Assembly (NCBI GenBank): GCA_025558095.1
Contig: JAIVFI010000001.1
Location: forward strand, 1,543,649-1,607,648
Direction: 5' to 3'
From: Hyaloraphidium curvatum
Taxonomy: Eukaryota > Monoblepharomycota > Hyaloraphidiomycetes > Hyaloraphidiales > Hyaloraphidiaceae
DNA length: 64,000 nucleotides
The notes below the pieces were generated by a model. That model made no database searches. It was not told the origin of the DNA and saw only the letters and a list, made by a program, of their open reading frames with translations. Both the position numbers and the translations under genes were made by a program. Positions within the stretch are counted from its first letter, which is position 1; every line of letters starts with the position of its first letter. Below are positions 10,748 to 20,250 of the stretch, piece after piece.

Positions 10748-10915
10748 TCACGAGAGCAAGTTATCCGCCAGCTGCACGAACCGTGTCGCCTCCGCGATCG
10801 CCACGCCGTGCCCCGCCCCTTTGCCCACCACCAGCTCCGCGTTGGGTGTGAGGGCGGCCAGCGAGACCGGTGCGACGACGTCCGCGGTGCCCCAGAGGAT
10901 GACCGGCCGCAGAGC
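10748..10915 (-). pseudogene. C-terminal fragment of an alpha/beta hydrolase gene
   Basis: RPVILWGTADVVAPVSLAA and GAGHGVAIAEATRFV match the end of the intact hydrolase at 13932-15008 (RPVILWGTADIVVP, GAGHDVAIAEPARFV), including the Asp and His of the catalytic triad. Similarity continues past the stop (GACGCTGATGATGA against GACGCTGACGATGA). The nucleophile part is absent, so this is a truncated duplicate. Confidence 0.8.
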
Positions 10916-10947
10916 GAGTTCGGGCCGCCCACGGGCTGGCGGGCGCC

Positions 10948-11664
10948 CTAATAACACGACCCGTCCCGCACCACCGTGACCCCCGTCAGCATCCCCCACA
11001 TCCCCGCCAGCTCATCCACCCCGCACCCTCCCACATCCCCAAGATCCTCCACCAGCACCCTCGACCCCTCTTTCCGCCTCTCGCAAAACACCGCGAGCAC
11101 CCCTCCCTCCTTTGCCGCGCACCGCGGCGCGCGGAGCACCACCACCGGTGCCGTGCAGCACGCCAGGATCGTGTACACCGCCAGTGGCTCGGGGCAGTCG
11201 AAAACGGCGCGGGGGAAGCGCGACAGGGCGGTGGGGAGGTCCCGGGGGAGGTGGCCGCGGGGGAGGAGCACGGTGACGGAGCGCACGGGGTCCAGCCAGG
11301 GCGAGCCGAAATTGAGGCCTCGGAAATGCTTCGGGCCCTCCGCCAACAAGTCGGAATCCAACAGTATGTGGAGGATGCGGGGGGGTTTCTCGGGCAGCGG
11401 CCTCGCGAGCATCTGCCCCACGATCGCGGCGTTGGACCTCCCCACGTCCAGCGTCCGGTGCAGCACCGCCCGCCCGACTTCCCACGCGGCGCGGCACGAC
11501 GATGCCACGCGGAGCAGCGAGGCGCGCCGGCAGCGGGACGCGAGCGCGCGCATCACGCAGAGGAGGAGCTCGAGCGGGAGGAGCGGCGGCGCGGGCGGCG
11601 CGGGCGGCGCGGGCGGCGGGGTCGCGGCGGCGTGCTCGCTCTCAGACGGGGTCTGAGCTGCCAT
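10948..11664 (-). CDS. F-box protein
   Basis: The ATG at 11664 (MAAQTPSESEH) is followed by a Pro/Ala-rich stretch and then an F-box-like motif, LPLELLLCVMRALASRCRRA...LRVASSCRAAWE, at about residues 29-65. The rest (about 170 residues) contains weak leucine-rich segments (PRILHILLDSDLL, VRSVTVLLPRG). Total 238 residues. The F-box normally binds Skp1 of SCF ubiquitin ligases. It lies between two truncated duplicates (hydrolase at 10748, beta-helix at 11935). Confidence 0.55.
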   Translation of the reverse strand: MAAQTPSESEHAAATPPPAPPAPPAPPLLPLELLLCVMRALASRCRRASLLRVASSCRAAWEVGRAVLHRTLDVGRSNAAIVGQMLARPLPEKPPRILHILLDSDLLAEGPKHFRGLNFGSPWLDPVRSVTVLLPRGHLPRDLPTALSRFPRAVFDCPEPLAVYTILACCTAPVVVLRAPRCAAKEGGVLAVFCERRKEGSRVLVEDLGDVGGCGVDELAGMWGMLTGVTVVRDGSCY

Positions 11665-11934
11665 GGCGGGCGCGAACACGGGTACGGCGCGCTCTGTGGG
11701 AGGGATGTTTGGGTGAGATCCGTTGGGCGGGCGGGGTCGCGGAGCCCAGGCCCGAGGGACGCACGCACGGGACGCCTGCCTTGGACCCGATCGCGGGATC
11801 GCTGGATGGAATCGCGGCGGCTTGTAAATCGCGTGGCATCCATCACGCTCGGTGCAAGCTGGCGCGTCGGTGTCGACCGAGGGCATCATTCGCTCCTGTC
11901 GAGGAAGTCAAGATCCGGGTGTGCCAGTCCACCC

Positions 11935-12054
11935 GAGCCAGTGGGGATCGGGGCGACGGGGGGAGGGAGCATCGTGGGGATCCCGCTTAGCCCGCCGGCG
12001 GGAACCGTGTTCGTGAGCGATCCGGCGCCGCCGGCGAGGGTGAGCGGGAACTAG
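11935..12054 (+). pseudogene. C-terminal fragment of the beta-helix gene
   Basis: GGGSIVGIPLSPPAGTVFV and PARVSGN followed by TAG match the last 40 residues of the intact gene ending at 13736 (GGGSIQGIPLSPPAGTVFV, PPRVSGN). The upstream part is missing. It lies on the same strand and 349 bp upstream of the intact gene. Confidence 0.8.
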
Positions 12055-12402
12055 CACTCTGCTAGGGGTGTCGCACTTGGGCACCTACAACTGGGGGACT
12101 GGGGCCACATGGCGGGCTGGGGCATTTGGAACAAGCGACCGAGTTTGGGCACTCGAGCTGAGAATGGTGGGATGACCGACGTGGCCTGGTTGTGGGCCTC
12201 CGAGGTTCCGTCGTGTCCATCCAGGTGGCCCAGCAGCGCCGATCCGAACAGCCTCGGACCGTCACCAGAGCTCAGCTTGCCTCGGAATGATGCCAGCGGC
12301 CCCCGGAATGGCAGTGGGACGCTCTCCTCTTTTCCAGGATCGGTCGGCGGCGGGGCTGTGGCAAGCGGCAACCCGCCGCCGTAAACAACCGAACCACCGC
12401 CG

Positions 12403-13736
12403 ATGCCTCGCCCATCCCGCGCCGTGCGGGCGCTCCTCGCCGCGCTTCTCGGGCTCGTATTCCTCGCCTCCGCTGTCCCGCCCGCCGCGGCGCAAAAGAC
12501 GGTCACCAAGACGGTCCGCGTCACGCAGTGCACAAAGACCGTCTCCCTCTGCCCGCGCCGGACCACGCCGCGGAAACGGACCACAACCAAGCGCATCGTC
12601 ACGACGTCCAGGGTGCCGCCGCCGGCAGGGCCGACGGTCACCGTCGGCCCGGGGCAGTTGTACACGGAGCCGGCGCAGGCGATCCCAAACATGCGGCCGG
12701 GGTTCAGCATGCTCGTCCTGCCGGGGACCTACTACACGCCGTTCGACATTCCGCCCGACATGGGACCGTTCACCATCGCCGGGTCGGGCGGCGGGAGGAC
12801 GGTTTTCGACGGCAGGGGCGGGATCGGGAGCGGGCACCGCCTGGCGTGGGGCAAGGGCTTTGTCCACGCCAGGAGCCCGGGGACCGTGAGGGATATCGTG
12901 TTCCGCAATGGGGGAGGCGGGGATGGGGAGGCGGACGGGGAGGCGGGGCTGTATGCGGAGCTGTTCTCCGCCCCCGGCACTCTCCACGCCGAGCGGTGCC
13001 TGTTCGAAGCCAACGAGAACGGGATCTTTGTGCCCTCGGGCGCCGCCGGGTTTCCCGGTGTCGGCATCTCGGTCGAGGTAAAGGACTGCGACTTTGTCGG
13101 GAACGGCGTCAGCGGGGACGGCGGCTCGCATGACGTCTACGTGCAGGGCGCAGCGTACAGTGAGACCAACTGCAACCACTACGGGAATCCTTGGGGAAAC
13201 AACATCAAGGTGGAGCGCGGCCGAACGTGGCGCATTGGCTCGGGCTGATGTGCTTCCATTGCAGGTCCGATCGCCCATCCTCTCCGTGACCGACGGTAGG
13301 CCATCCGCTTCCGAGCACCGCGGACACGGACTCATCCCGCCCCCCTTTCGCAGGATACCACCAAAACAGCCCGGCGGGCGCGCGGTGGATCGACTTCCCC
13401 AACGGCGGCACCGCCACCATCCTCCGCGGCGTCTACTCCATCAACTCGTCTTCGGTCGGCGGCAACGTGATCGGCTACTCCGAGGAGAGCACTTCCAACG
13501 GCATCACGGGCGGGATGACCTTCACCAACCCCACGCTCTACATCGGCCGCCTGTCGTACGTCAACCTTTCTCCCGGGGCGACGGTCAGGTTCGTGGGGGC
13601 CACGGTGCGGTGGACGGCGGACGTGGGCATCGGGCCGACGGGGGGAGGGAGCATCCAGGGGATCCCGCTGTCGCCGCCGGCGGGGACGGTGTTTGTGGGC
13701 GATCCGGCGCCTCCACCCAGAGTGAGCGGGAACTAG
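12403..13736 (+). CDS. Secreted right-handed beta-helix (pectate-lyase-like) protein
   Basis: Exons 12403-13209, 13265-13295 (31 nt) and 13354-13736 sum to 407 codons. Junctions read NNIK|VRSPILSVTD|GYHQNSP. Residues 1-30 are a signal peptide (VRALLAALLGLVFLASAVPPAAAQ). A Thr/Lys/Val-rich segment follows (KTVTKTVRVTQCTKTVSLC), then a parallel beta-helix pattern: LVLPGTYYTPFDIP, TIAGSGGGRTVFDG, GTVRDIVFRNGG, LHAERCLFEANENG, VEVKDCDFVGNG. Such folds bind or cleave polysaccharides outside the cell. No catalytic residues could be assigned, so lyase activity is not claimed. Introns are 55 and 58 nt. Confidence 0.7.
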
Positions 13737-13931
13737 GGATGCGGATGAGAGGGCTCGGCCGGGGCAGTTGGACATGCATGTCGCAGGAGCGCAAGAGAAC
13801 AGTACTGACGGCAGAAAATAGCCGCCTTTTCCTCTTTGCGGGCGATCCGCCTACGAGGAGCCGGGCGATCGGAGTGGATGCGCCGCGATCGGGCAACCCC
13901 GTTGGTCGCTGTCGCTCTCGCCGTGCGGAGG

Positions 13932-15008
13932 ATGGCCTCTCCGGCCGCCTACGTGGCCGCGGGCCTCGCCGCCGCCGCGGCCGCCTTCATCGCGGCGCGC
14001 CTTCTGCGCCCGGTGCCCGCCGCGCCGGGCCTCCCGGCGCCCGGCACGCCCGCGTTCGCCGCGCTGTCCCCCGCGGACCAGAAGGCGCTGTCCGCGCTGT
14101 ACCCGCCATCGTGCCTGCCGGGGTCGCAGTTCGCCGATTTAAGCCGCGGCCGCGTGCACTACTACCTCTCGAAGGGCAACGCAGGCGTCGACGCAGAGTC
14201 CCCGCCGGACGCGTCGGATGACGCGCTGCTCGCGGTCGTGCTGGGGATCGGCAGCCCCACCCCCGTGTACCGCCACATGCTGACGCCGATCGGGGAGAAG
14301 CACCCGGGCACGCTGGTGCTCGTTTTCGACCACTACGGGAGGGGAATGTCGGACGGGATCAGGGGCGGCGGGCCGTACGACATGGACGCCTACGTCGGCA
14401 TGCTGGAGGAGCTCTTGAACTCGATACCCCGCGCCCGCGCCCTCCTCCAGCAAGGCAAGCTGGCCCTCCTGGGGTCCTCCATGGGCGGCGCCGTCTGCGC
14501 CAACTACGCCGCCCGCCACCCGTCGCACCTCCGCTCCCTGGGCCTCATCGCCCCCGCCGGCCTCCTCGAGGCCCGCGGCGTCCTCGCCATCATCGTCTCC
14601 CCCCTGGGCCGCCTGCTGATCGACCTCTTCGAGCCGCTGCTGGCGTGGGAGCTCCGCAGGCGGACGCAGCCGCCGGGCAAGGACGCCGCGCCGACGGTGC
14701 TGGAGCTGGAGGACATCACGGCGCTGTACGGGAGGCTGCACAGCGGGTACTTCCGCTCCACGCTGCGGAGCCTCGCGGACGGGGTGGTCACGGGGCAGCA
14801 GGCCGCGTATCGCGCGCTCGGGAAGCTGCCCTTCCGGCCCGTCATCCTCTGGGGAACCGCGGACATCGTCGTGCCGTTCTCGCTGGCGGCCAGGGCGAAG
14901 GAACTTGCGCCCAACGTGGAGCTAGTGGTGGTGGAGGGCGCGGGGCACGACGTGGCGATCGCGGAGCCGGCGCGGTTCGTGGAGCTGGCTGGCAGGCTGC
15001 TGCCGTGA
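13932..15008 (+). CDS. Membrane-anchored alpha/beta-hydrolase
   Basis: I start at ATG 13932 (MASPAAYVAAGLAAAAAAFIAARLL), which gives an N-terminal membrane anchor; an in-frame ATG lies upstream. The 358-residue protein has the hydrolase-fold marks: VFDHYGRGMSDG, the nucleophile elbow LLGSSMGGAVC, LWGTADIVVP with the acid, and VEGAGHDVAIAE with the His. Substrate unknown (esterase, lipase or epoxide hydrolase all possible). A truncated second copy of its 3' end is at 10748-10915. Confidence 0.8.
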   Translation: MASPAAYVAAGLAAAAAAFIAARLLRPVPAAPGLPAPGTPAFAALSPADQKALSALYPPSCLPGSQFADLSRGRVHYYLSKGNAGVDAESPPDASDDALLAVVLGIGSPTPVYRHMLTPIGEKHPGTLVLVFDHYGRGMSDGIRGGGPYDMDAYVGMLEELLNSIPRARALLQQGKLALLGSSMGGAVCANYAARHPSHLRSLGLIAPAGLLEARGVLAIIVSPLGRLLIDLFEPLLAWELRRRTQPPGKDAAPTVLELEDITALYGRLHSGYFRSTLRSLADGVVTGQQAAYRALGKLPFRPVILWGTADIVVPFSLAARAKELAPNVELVVVEGAGHDVAIAEPARFVELAGRLLP

Positions 15009-15153
15009 GGACATGCACATCGAAGACGCTGACGATGACGGATAATTGCGCTACTCGTAGCTAAACGCAATACGATACAGGAGATAGACGGGACTACGGC
15101 ACAACAACTGCTTCCAGTACAATTGGTCACGCAGCTGTGCCCGGTCCTCCACC

Positions 15154-15968
15154 TCATTCGTTTTCGGCCCTCGCCATCTCCTCAAGCCAGGAGGCAATCT
15201 CCCCATTACGATCCGGGATCTCCAGGTCCACGTGTTCGGCTGTCCGGAGCACCTCGAGGCAGCGGGACACTCGCCGCGCATCATCGGGAGTGCGGTCGTC
15301 CTCCAGGTCCTTCCAACTCAGAAGGTCAAACTTGCAAGCCTCCAGCTTGGCGCGCGTCGGGAGCTTGCGCAGCTCCTCCGCAAACGCCCGCATGGTCTCG
15401 GGTGTGTCCTGGTCCCCGATCCGGACCTGCCGCAGCGTGAGCTCCTGCAGTGCGGGCCAGACGACGATGCTGTCGAGGCGTTCGACGCAGTAGCGGTGCA
15501 GGTACAGGCTGCGCACGCTGTCCTGCCTCGCCAGACACTCGAATCCTCCTCCGTCGGCCCGTCGTCCGGCGGGTCCTCGTGGCCTTCCACGGCGGTCGGC
15601 CTGAACGCCGGCCGGCGGCACATCAGCCGGAACAGGGACCAGTCGTCGGGCGAAGATCGACGGCAAAGGCCGCGGCCGCGTCGACCGAGCGGATCGCCGA
15701 ACGCAGCTCGTTCGTGGAGAGCGGGTGTTCGCGCCACAGCCGCGGGAACGGCGAGTCCGGCAGCGCCACGTCGACGGCGGAAAAGAGACCGCTCTCCACG
15801 GCGGGCGCCGAGTAGTTTGGAAACATCGCCAGCCACTCGGCGTCGGTGAAGGACGGCCGCTAGAATGTCCGGGATGCGTCCGCCGCAAAGGCCGCGTCCT
15901 TCTCGGGGTCTGCCGCCTCCGGTGCCCGATAGAAGGTTGCCGCAGTCTCGCGGTCCGCGGAAGCCATT
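15154..15968 (-). pseudogene. F-box/LRR-family pseudogene
   Basis: From an ATG at 15968 (MASADRETAATFYRAP) the frame meets TAG at 15860-15862, then continues in the same frame (SFTDAEWLAMFPNYSAP ... NELRSAIRSVDAAAAF). Coding similarity then moves to a second frame (PDDWSLFRLMCRRPAFRP) and a third (FECLARQDSVRSLYLHRYC ... FAEELRKLPTRAKL ... LEVLRTAEHVDLEI). One nonsense codon and two frame changes in a family member make inactivation likely; small introns are not seen at the changes. Confidence 0.65.
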
Positions 15969-16166
15969 TCGGTCAACCTGAATTTAACAAGGGGAGTCAA
16001 GGGGTTTACAACTGCGGCAATCAATCGGATGTACCTTCAGCTGAGGATGTGCTGTTCTTGGCCCCGGAGCTCCTGCTGCAGGTCGTCGAATTCGTGCTTC
16101 CGCCGGCCGATTCGCTACATGTTGAGCTCCCCCAAGCCGTCCCCGCTTCCATGCAACCGCCTTCCT

Positions 16167-19124
16167 TTACCTCCGCCCCTTGGCCTTGATGGTGACGGTC
16201 TTGAATGTCGTCACCCGTACAGTCTTGGTCGTCCTGACCGTGACCTTGGTCGTGCGGACGAGTGTGGTCGTGACCTTGCCCACCGTCTTGGTGAAGCTCC
16301 TCGTCTTGGTCACGGGCACCACAAGCTGCGACACCGAGACGCTCGTGACGACGCTGGTCTGCGTCTGCAGGACCGTGGTGGTCGTTGGAACCGGCACGGA
16401 GATGGTGCTTGATATCGTGACGGCGGCGAGCGAGACCGTGGTGGTCGAAGGCTGCAGCGAGATCGAGACCGACGTGACCGTCGAGGTCACCGGGGGGGCG
16501 CTGGAAACCGACGTCGAAAAGCTGGTGGCCGTCGAGACGCTGGTCACCGTCGACACGCTGGTGAGCGTGATCGATACCGATGCCGTGACCGTGACCGTGA
16601 CCGTGACCGTCGGGAGGGTCGTCGTGGTGCTCCGGGGTGCGGGCAGCATCACCAGGCACCAGCGGTGCAAGACGCCGTCATCTCCGGCCTGGACGTCCCC
16701 AACGGTGAGCTTCCACAGCCCATCCGCGTTAACGAAGCGTCCGATGTCGGCAAAGGAGGCGAGGGCGCCGTCCGGGCGGTACCGCGTGAGGTCGCAGTTG
16801 GGCCGCCGGAATCGGTCCGGCGCCGAGTCGTCGAAGGTCATCTGTATGTTGTCCGGGCGGTTGTCGGAACATCCGTCGTTGCCGGGGAAGGCGGGGAATA
16901 GCGAGACGGTGCGCTCGCCGTTGTCGTCGGCGACGGCCGTCAGGCGGACAAAGATGTCGACAAAGTACGTGTGGTCGATGGCCAGCTCGACGGCCAGATC
17001 GGTGATGGAGCCGATCCCTGTCAGCTGGATGGTGGAGTTGAGCTCTTGCAGGTCCAAGATGTCTTTGGGCTGGTTGTTGCACACCCTGATCCGGGAAGGA
17101 TCGATCGTCGCGGTAACCTTGAAGATTCGGGAGGGGATTCAATCATCAGAACTTGAATGAAGCAAATGAGAAAGCAAGCTCACAAAGTCCGTCTGCGCAG
17201 TACGCACGGCCGGGAAATGTTGGAGTTTACGTTCTGCGTCGAACGGGGAGGGGCCGGCCCACTTACCCTCCTCGTGCGCGACATGCTCGTCGTCGAAGTG
17301 TGCGTGGTGATCGTCTCCGTCGTCTGCGTGGTGATGGTTTGCGTGGTGGAAGACGGCGGCGGGGGGTCGAACGAGAGGCACCACGAGTAGAGGTACATGC
17401 GGCCCCCTTCCGGGTGGCGGCCTGCAGGCCCCATCTTCCGGAGGACACGCCGGACTCAAGCAGCGGCCCGAGCGGTGTCACGGGCTGATACACGTCCCCG
17501 AAGCATGCCTCTTCCTTCGTCAGGTTCTGGTACTCGGGTCCGGATTCCTCGAGGAGCGGGAGGAAGCGCAGCGCGGCACCGTCTTCAAACACCAAGGGCA
17601 GACCGGCAGGGCGGGCTCCGCAGCGTTCCGGCCCGTACGAGGTAAAGAGGTACGCCCCCGTCATCTCGTTGATGCTGTCGAAGGTCGCGAGGTACGCGCT
17701 CGCGAAAGGTAAGGCGTCCGCATCCAAATAGAGCTCGACGCGCATGCCGGGGGATCCGTCGACGACTTCCACGTCCATGAAAAAACTTTGGGGGGTGTTG
17801 AACTCCGTCAACTCCTCCTGCACCGCCGAGCAGAAGCGCTTGGCGCCTGGGCTGGGGGTGATGGAGCCCTGCGGCTGGACGGGGATCAGGGCCTTGGCCT
17901 CCATCGGAGGGTGCCGAAGCCGATGCATACCCAGGTCCTTGTAGTCGTTGGGGTCCTCGTCGGGGTTGTGGTCGGCGTGTTGGTCGTCACGGTGATGGAG
18001 CCGATGGCGACGCCGAGGGTGCCGCAGGTACGGCAGCCGGGAGTAGATGCCGAGGGTGTCCCCGCAAGCCAAACTCCAGCTCACCATGCCCACCTGCTCG
18101 AGGGTGCCATCGGCCGAGTACTGCAGCAGCGGGCTGCCCTGGTCACCCTGGCAGAAGCTCTTGCCGAAGTTGCCCGCGCACAGGTAGCTCGGGTGGAAGT
18201 CATCCGCCCCAAAGTCGCCAGAAGTTTGGTATTCTAGAAGCGTGGTGCACGCCTCGTCTGATACCGCCGTGATGTTGACCTCCTGCAGGACCTGCGGAAC
18301 GGATTTCTCGCGTTAGCGGCACGATGCACTCGGTGCGGGTTTGCACCGTACCTGGGCCAGCTCCGCGTCGGGGGTTTGGCCAAAGCCGATCGTTGTGACG
18401 ACGCTGCCCGGCGCGGGATTGCTCTCGGAGAAGTTAATGGGCACCGGGACGAGGTCGCTCGATCCCGTGACGACGGGTTCCGACAGGTAGAGCAGGGCGA
18501 CGTCGTTCGACAAAACCGCGTCTTGCCTAAATCTGGGATGCATCTCGAAGCTGAGAACGTTGAACTCCCACGCCCCATCATCCTCAACGCTCTTGCTGCG
18601 GTCCCGCCGGCCGACCTGCACGACGCCCTCGGTGATCCCCCTGGACGCCCAGAAAGACACACACTGTGCTGCGCGGTCGTCAGATAAGCTGGAAAGCGGG
18701 ATCGTGTGCCAGACTCGGTCAGGCAGGACCCACCAGCGGTCATGGCGACCCTGGGTGCGACCAGGGTGGCGCCGCAGACGTACTCCAGCACGCGGAGGCC
18801 AAGAAAAGACCAGCTCGGATCGACGTAGAGGAGAATGGCCATGAACGGATACTGCGAGCTCGCCGCGACGGGGTTCCCCCCGAACACGGCCGGCGGCGGG
18901 GCCGGTCCGCCGTTCCCAATGTCCGGGCGCAGGGCGGGCGTGGGATTGGGGATCCGGGCCGCGGCGGTGCGATTGGAGCGCTGCGCCCACATCCCGGCCC
19001 TGTCGGCGGCTTCGGCGGGGGGGAAGCGCTTCGGGCCGGCGGCGAGGGCCATCGGGACGGCGGTGCACAGGAGCACGAGCGCGGCCAAGGCGGCGAGGCC
19101 GGGGCGGGCGCGCTGCCGCTGCAT
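16167..19124 (-). CDS. Secreted S1 serine-protease homologue with two P-domains, catalytically dead and possibly decaying
   Basis: Main segments: 18352-19124, 17931-18291, 17267-17874, 16167-17117. Introns of 60, 56 and 149 nt have clear GT-AG ends, the last with GTAAGT. A signal peptide (LAALAALVLLCTAVPMALA) precedes a trypsin-like domain: CGATLVAP, LSNDVALLYLSEP with the Asp, and a C-terminal CQGDQGSPLLQ. The trypsin Ser of GDSGGP is Gln here, and the AHC motif is replaced by TAGG, so two of three catalytic residues are gone. A Thr-rich linker, a P-domain-like region (ending YLYSWCLSF), a second Thr-rich linker, a canonical P-domain (IQLTGIGSITDLAVELAIDH ... MTFDDSAP ... LHRWCLVML) and a Thr/Val/Lys-rich tail follow. 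Frame changes near 18690, 18010 and 17440 are not all explained by introns: decay or assembly errors. Confidence 0.6.
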
Positions 19125-19685
19125 GCTGGCGCGGGCGGGCCGGGCGCGAATCGGCGATATCGACGGCTCAATGGCTCGCCCAAGGACGGCAGAAACGCCG
19201 GGTTGCCGAACTATCGGCGTGGGTGGCTGGGTCGCGGCGCCAGCGTCCCTGTTCCTACCCCTGCGGAGCAAAGGACGGCACTGCCGGCGCATCCGAGCAT
19301 ATCACGCAGTCGCATGCACGCGATCTCCTCGTGGAGTGCGTTTGACGCGTTACCGAGCTCGGCGGTGCTCTCCATGCGAACGCCGTCGGACCCCACCGAC
19401 GCCACCTGCTCGCTCCGCCCAGAGGCCGCGGGACCACACGCAGGGGGAATGGGACGGCGGGTCCCACAAGGCAATGAGATAGCCACACACGAGCGCCGTA
19501 CTTCTGCTGGTTTGCGAGATACATGGGTGCGGGGTTCGTTCCGCGGCGTTCATCTTCTTGGCTTTGCCACCGGCCGCTCCGCCTCGTCGCGACTCTCAGC
19601 GGGCGCACCAAGGCGGTGCAGCTATGCAGGACAGCCGTTATTGTCGCCACGGAGCCGCTGCGGAAGTAAGAGCGTGAAGACGGCG
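19125..19685. other. Gap upstream of the protease homologue
   Basis: Holds the presumed promoter of the minus-strand gene starting at 19124. No convincing coding sequence, RNA gene or repeat is visible. Confidence 0.3.
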
Positions 19686-19881
19686 AGGGGCCGAACCGCC
19701 GCTGCCGCTCCGGTGCGCGGCGGATATCAAGTTCGGCGACCCGGAAGAGCTTCTGGGAAACGCTAAGGGGTGGCGAGAGCTCAGGGTGAGGACGGAGGAG
19801 CTGATCAGGACCGTGGCCGAAGCAGATACATTGGGGACAGGGCCCTGGCCGGAGGTCTCCGACTTTGACGCGGATCGGTGA
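19686..19881 (+). pseudogene. Unassigned coding-like fragment
   Basis: One frame reads IKFGDPEELLGNAKGWREL, then RTEELIRTVAEADTLG and ends VSDFDADR before TGA. Its charged helical composition looks like the C-terminus of a real protein, but no start or family can be given. The following 19882-20250 shows nothing beyond the promoter of the amidohydrolase gene. Confidence 0.3.
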
Positions 19882-20250
19882 CCCGCGGCGAATCAACCGT
19901 GAAGGAGCTTCGGTTGTTCCAATGCAAGAAGCGGAATGCCTTTTCCGCCCACCAACTTCTCCGATCCAAGCTCGTGAACAGGAGGACACCGGACTGCGCG
20001 GACGCGCGGGACCCCAACACGGTGTGCAGCGGAGGCCGGGACGGCGGATGCCGCGGCCCCGGAAGCTCAGGATTCGGAGAGCTAGCTGATGGAATCTCAT
20101 TTTCCGGCATGCATTTGGCGACCGGTTGCGGCGAGGCGGGGGTGCCTCGGGCTGGTGGGGCGCGGGTCCGCTCTCGCGAGGTCAGGGACTACCGTCTCCC
20201 AAATCCCCCGGCGGCCCGCTCCCCGGCCATCGCGATCCATCGCTGCTGCC

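Noticed and set aside
16560-16620. GTGACC repeats as a regulatory or CRISPR-like array
   Set aside because: They encode the Thr/Val-rich part of the P-domain protein on the minus strand; there are no spacers.
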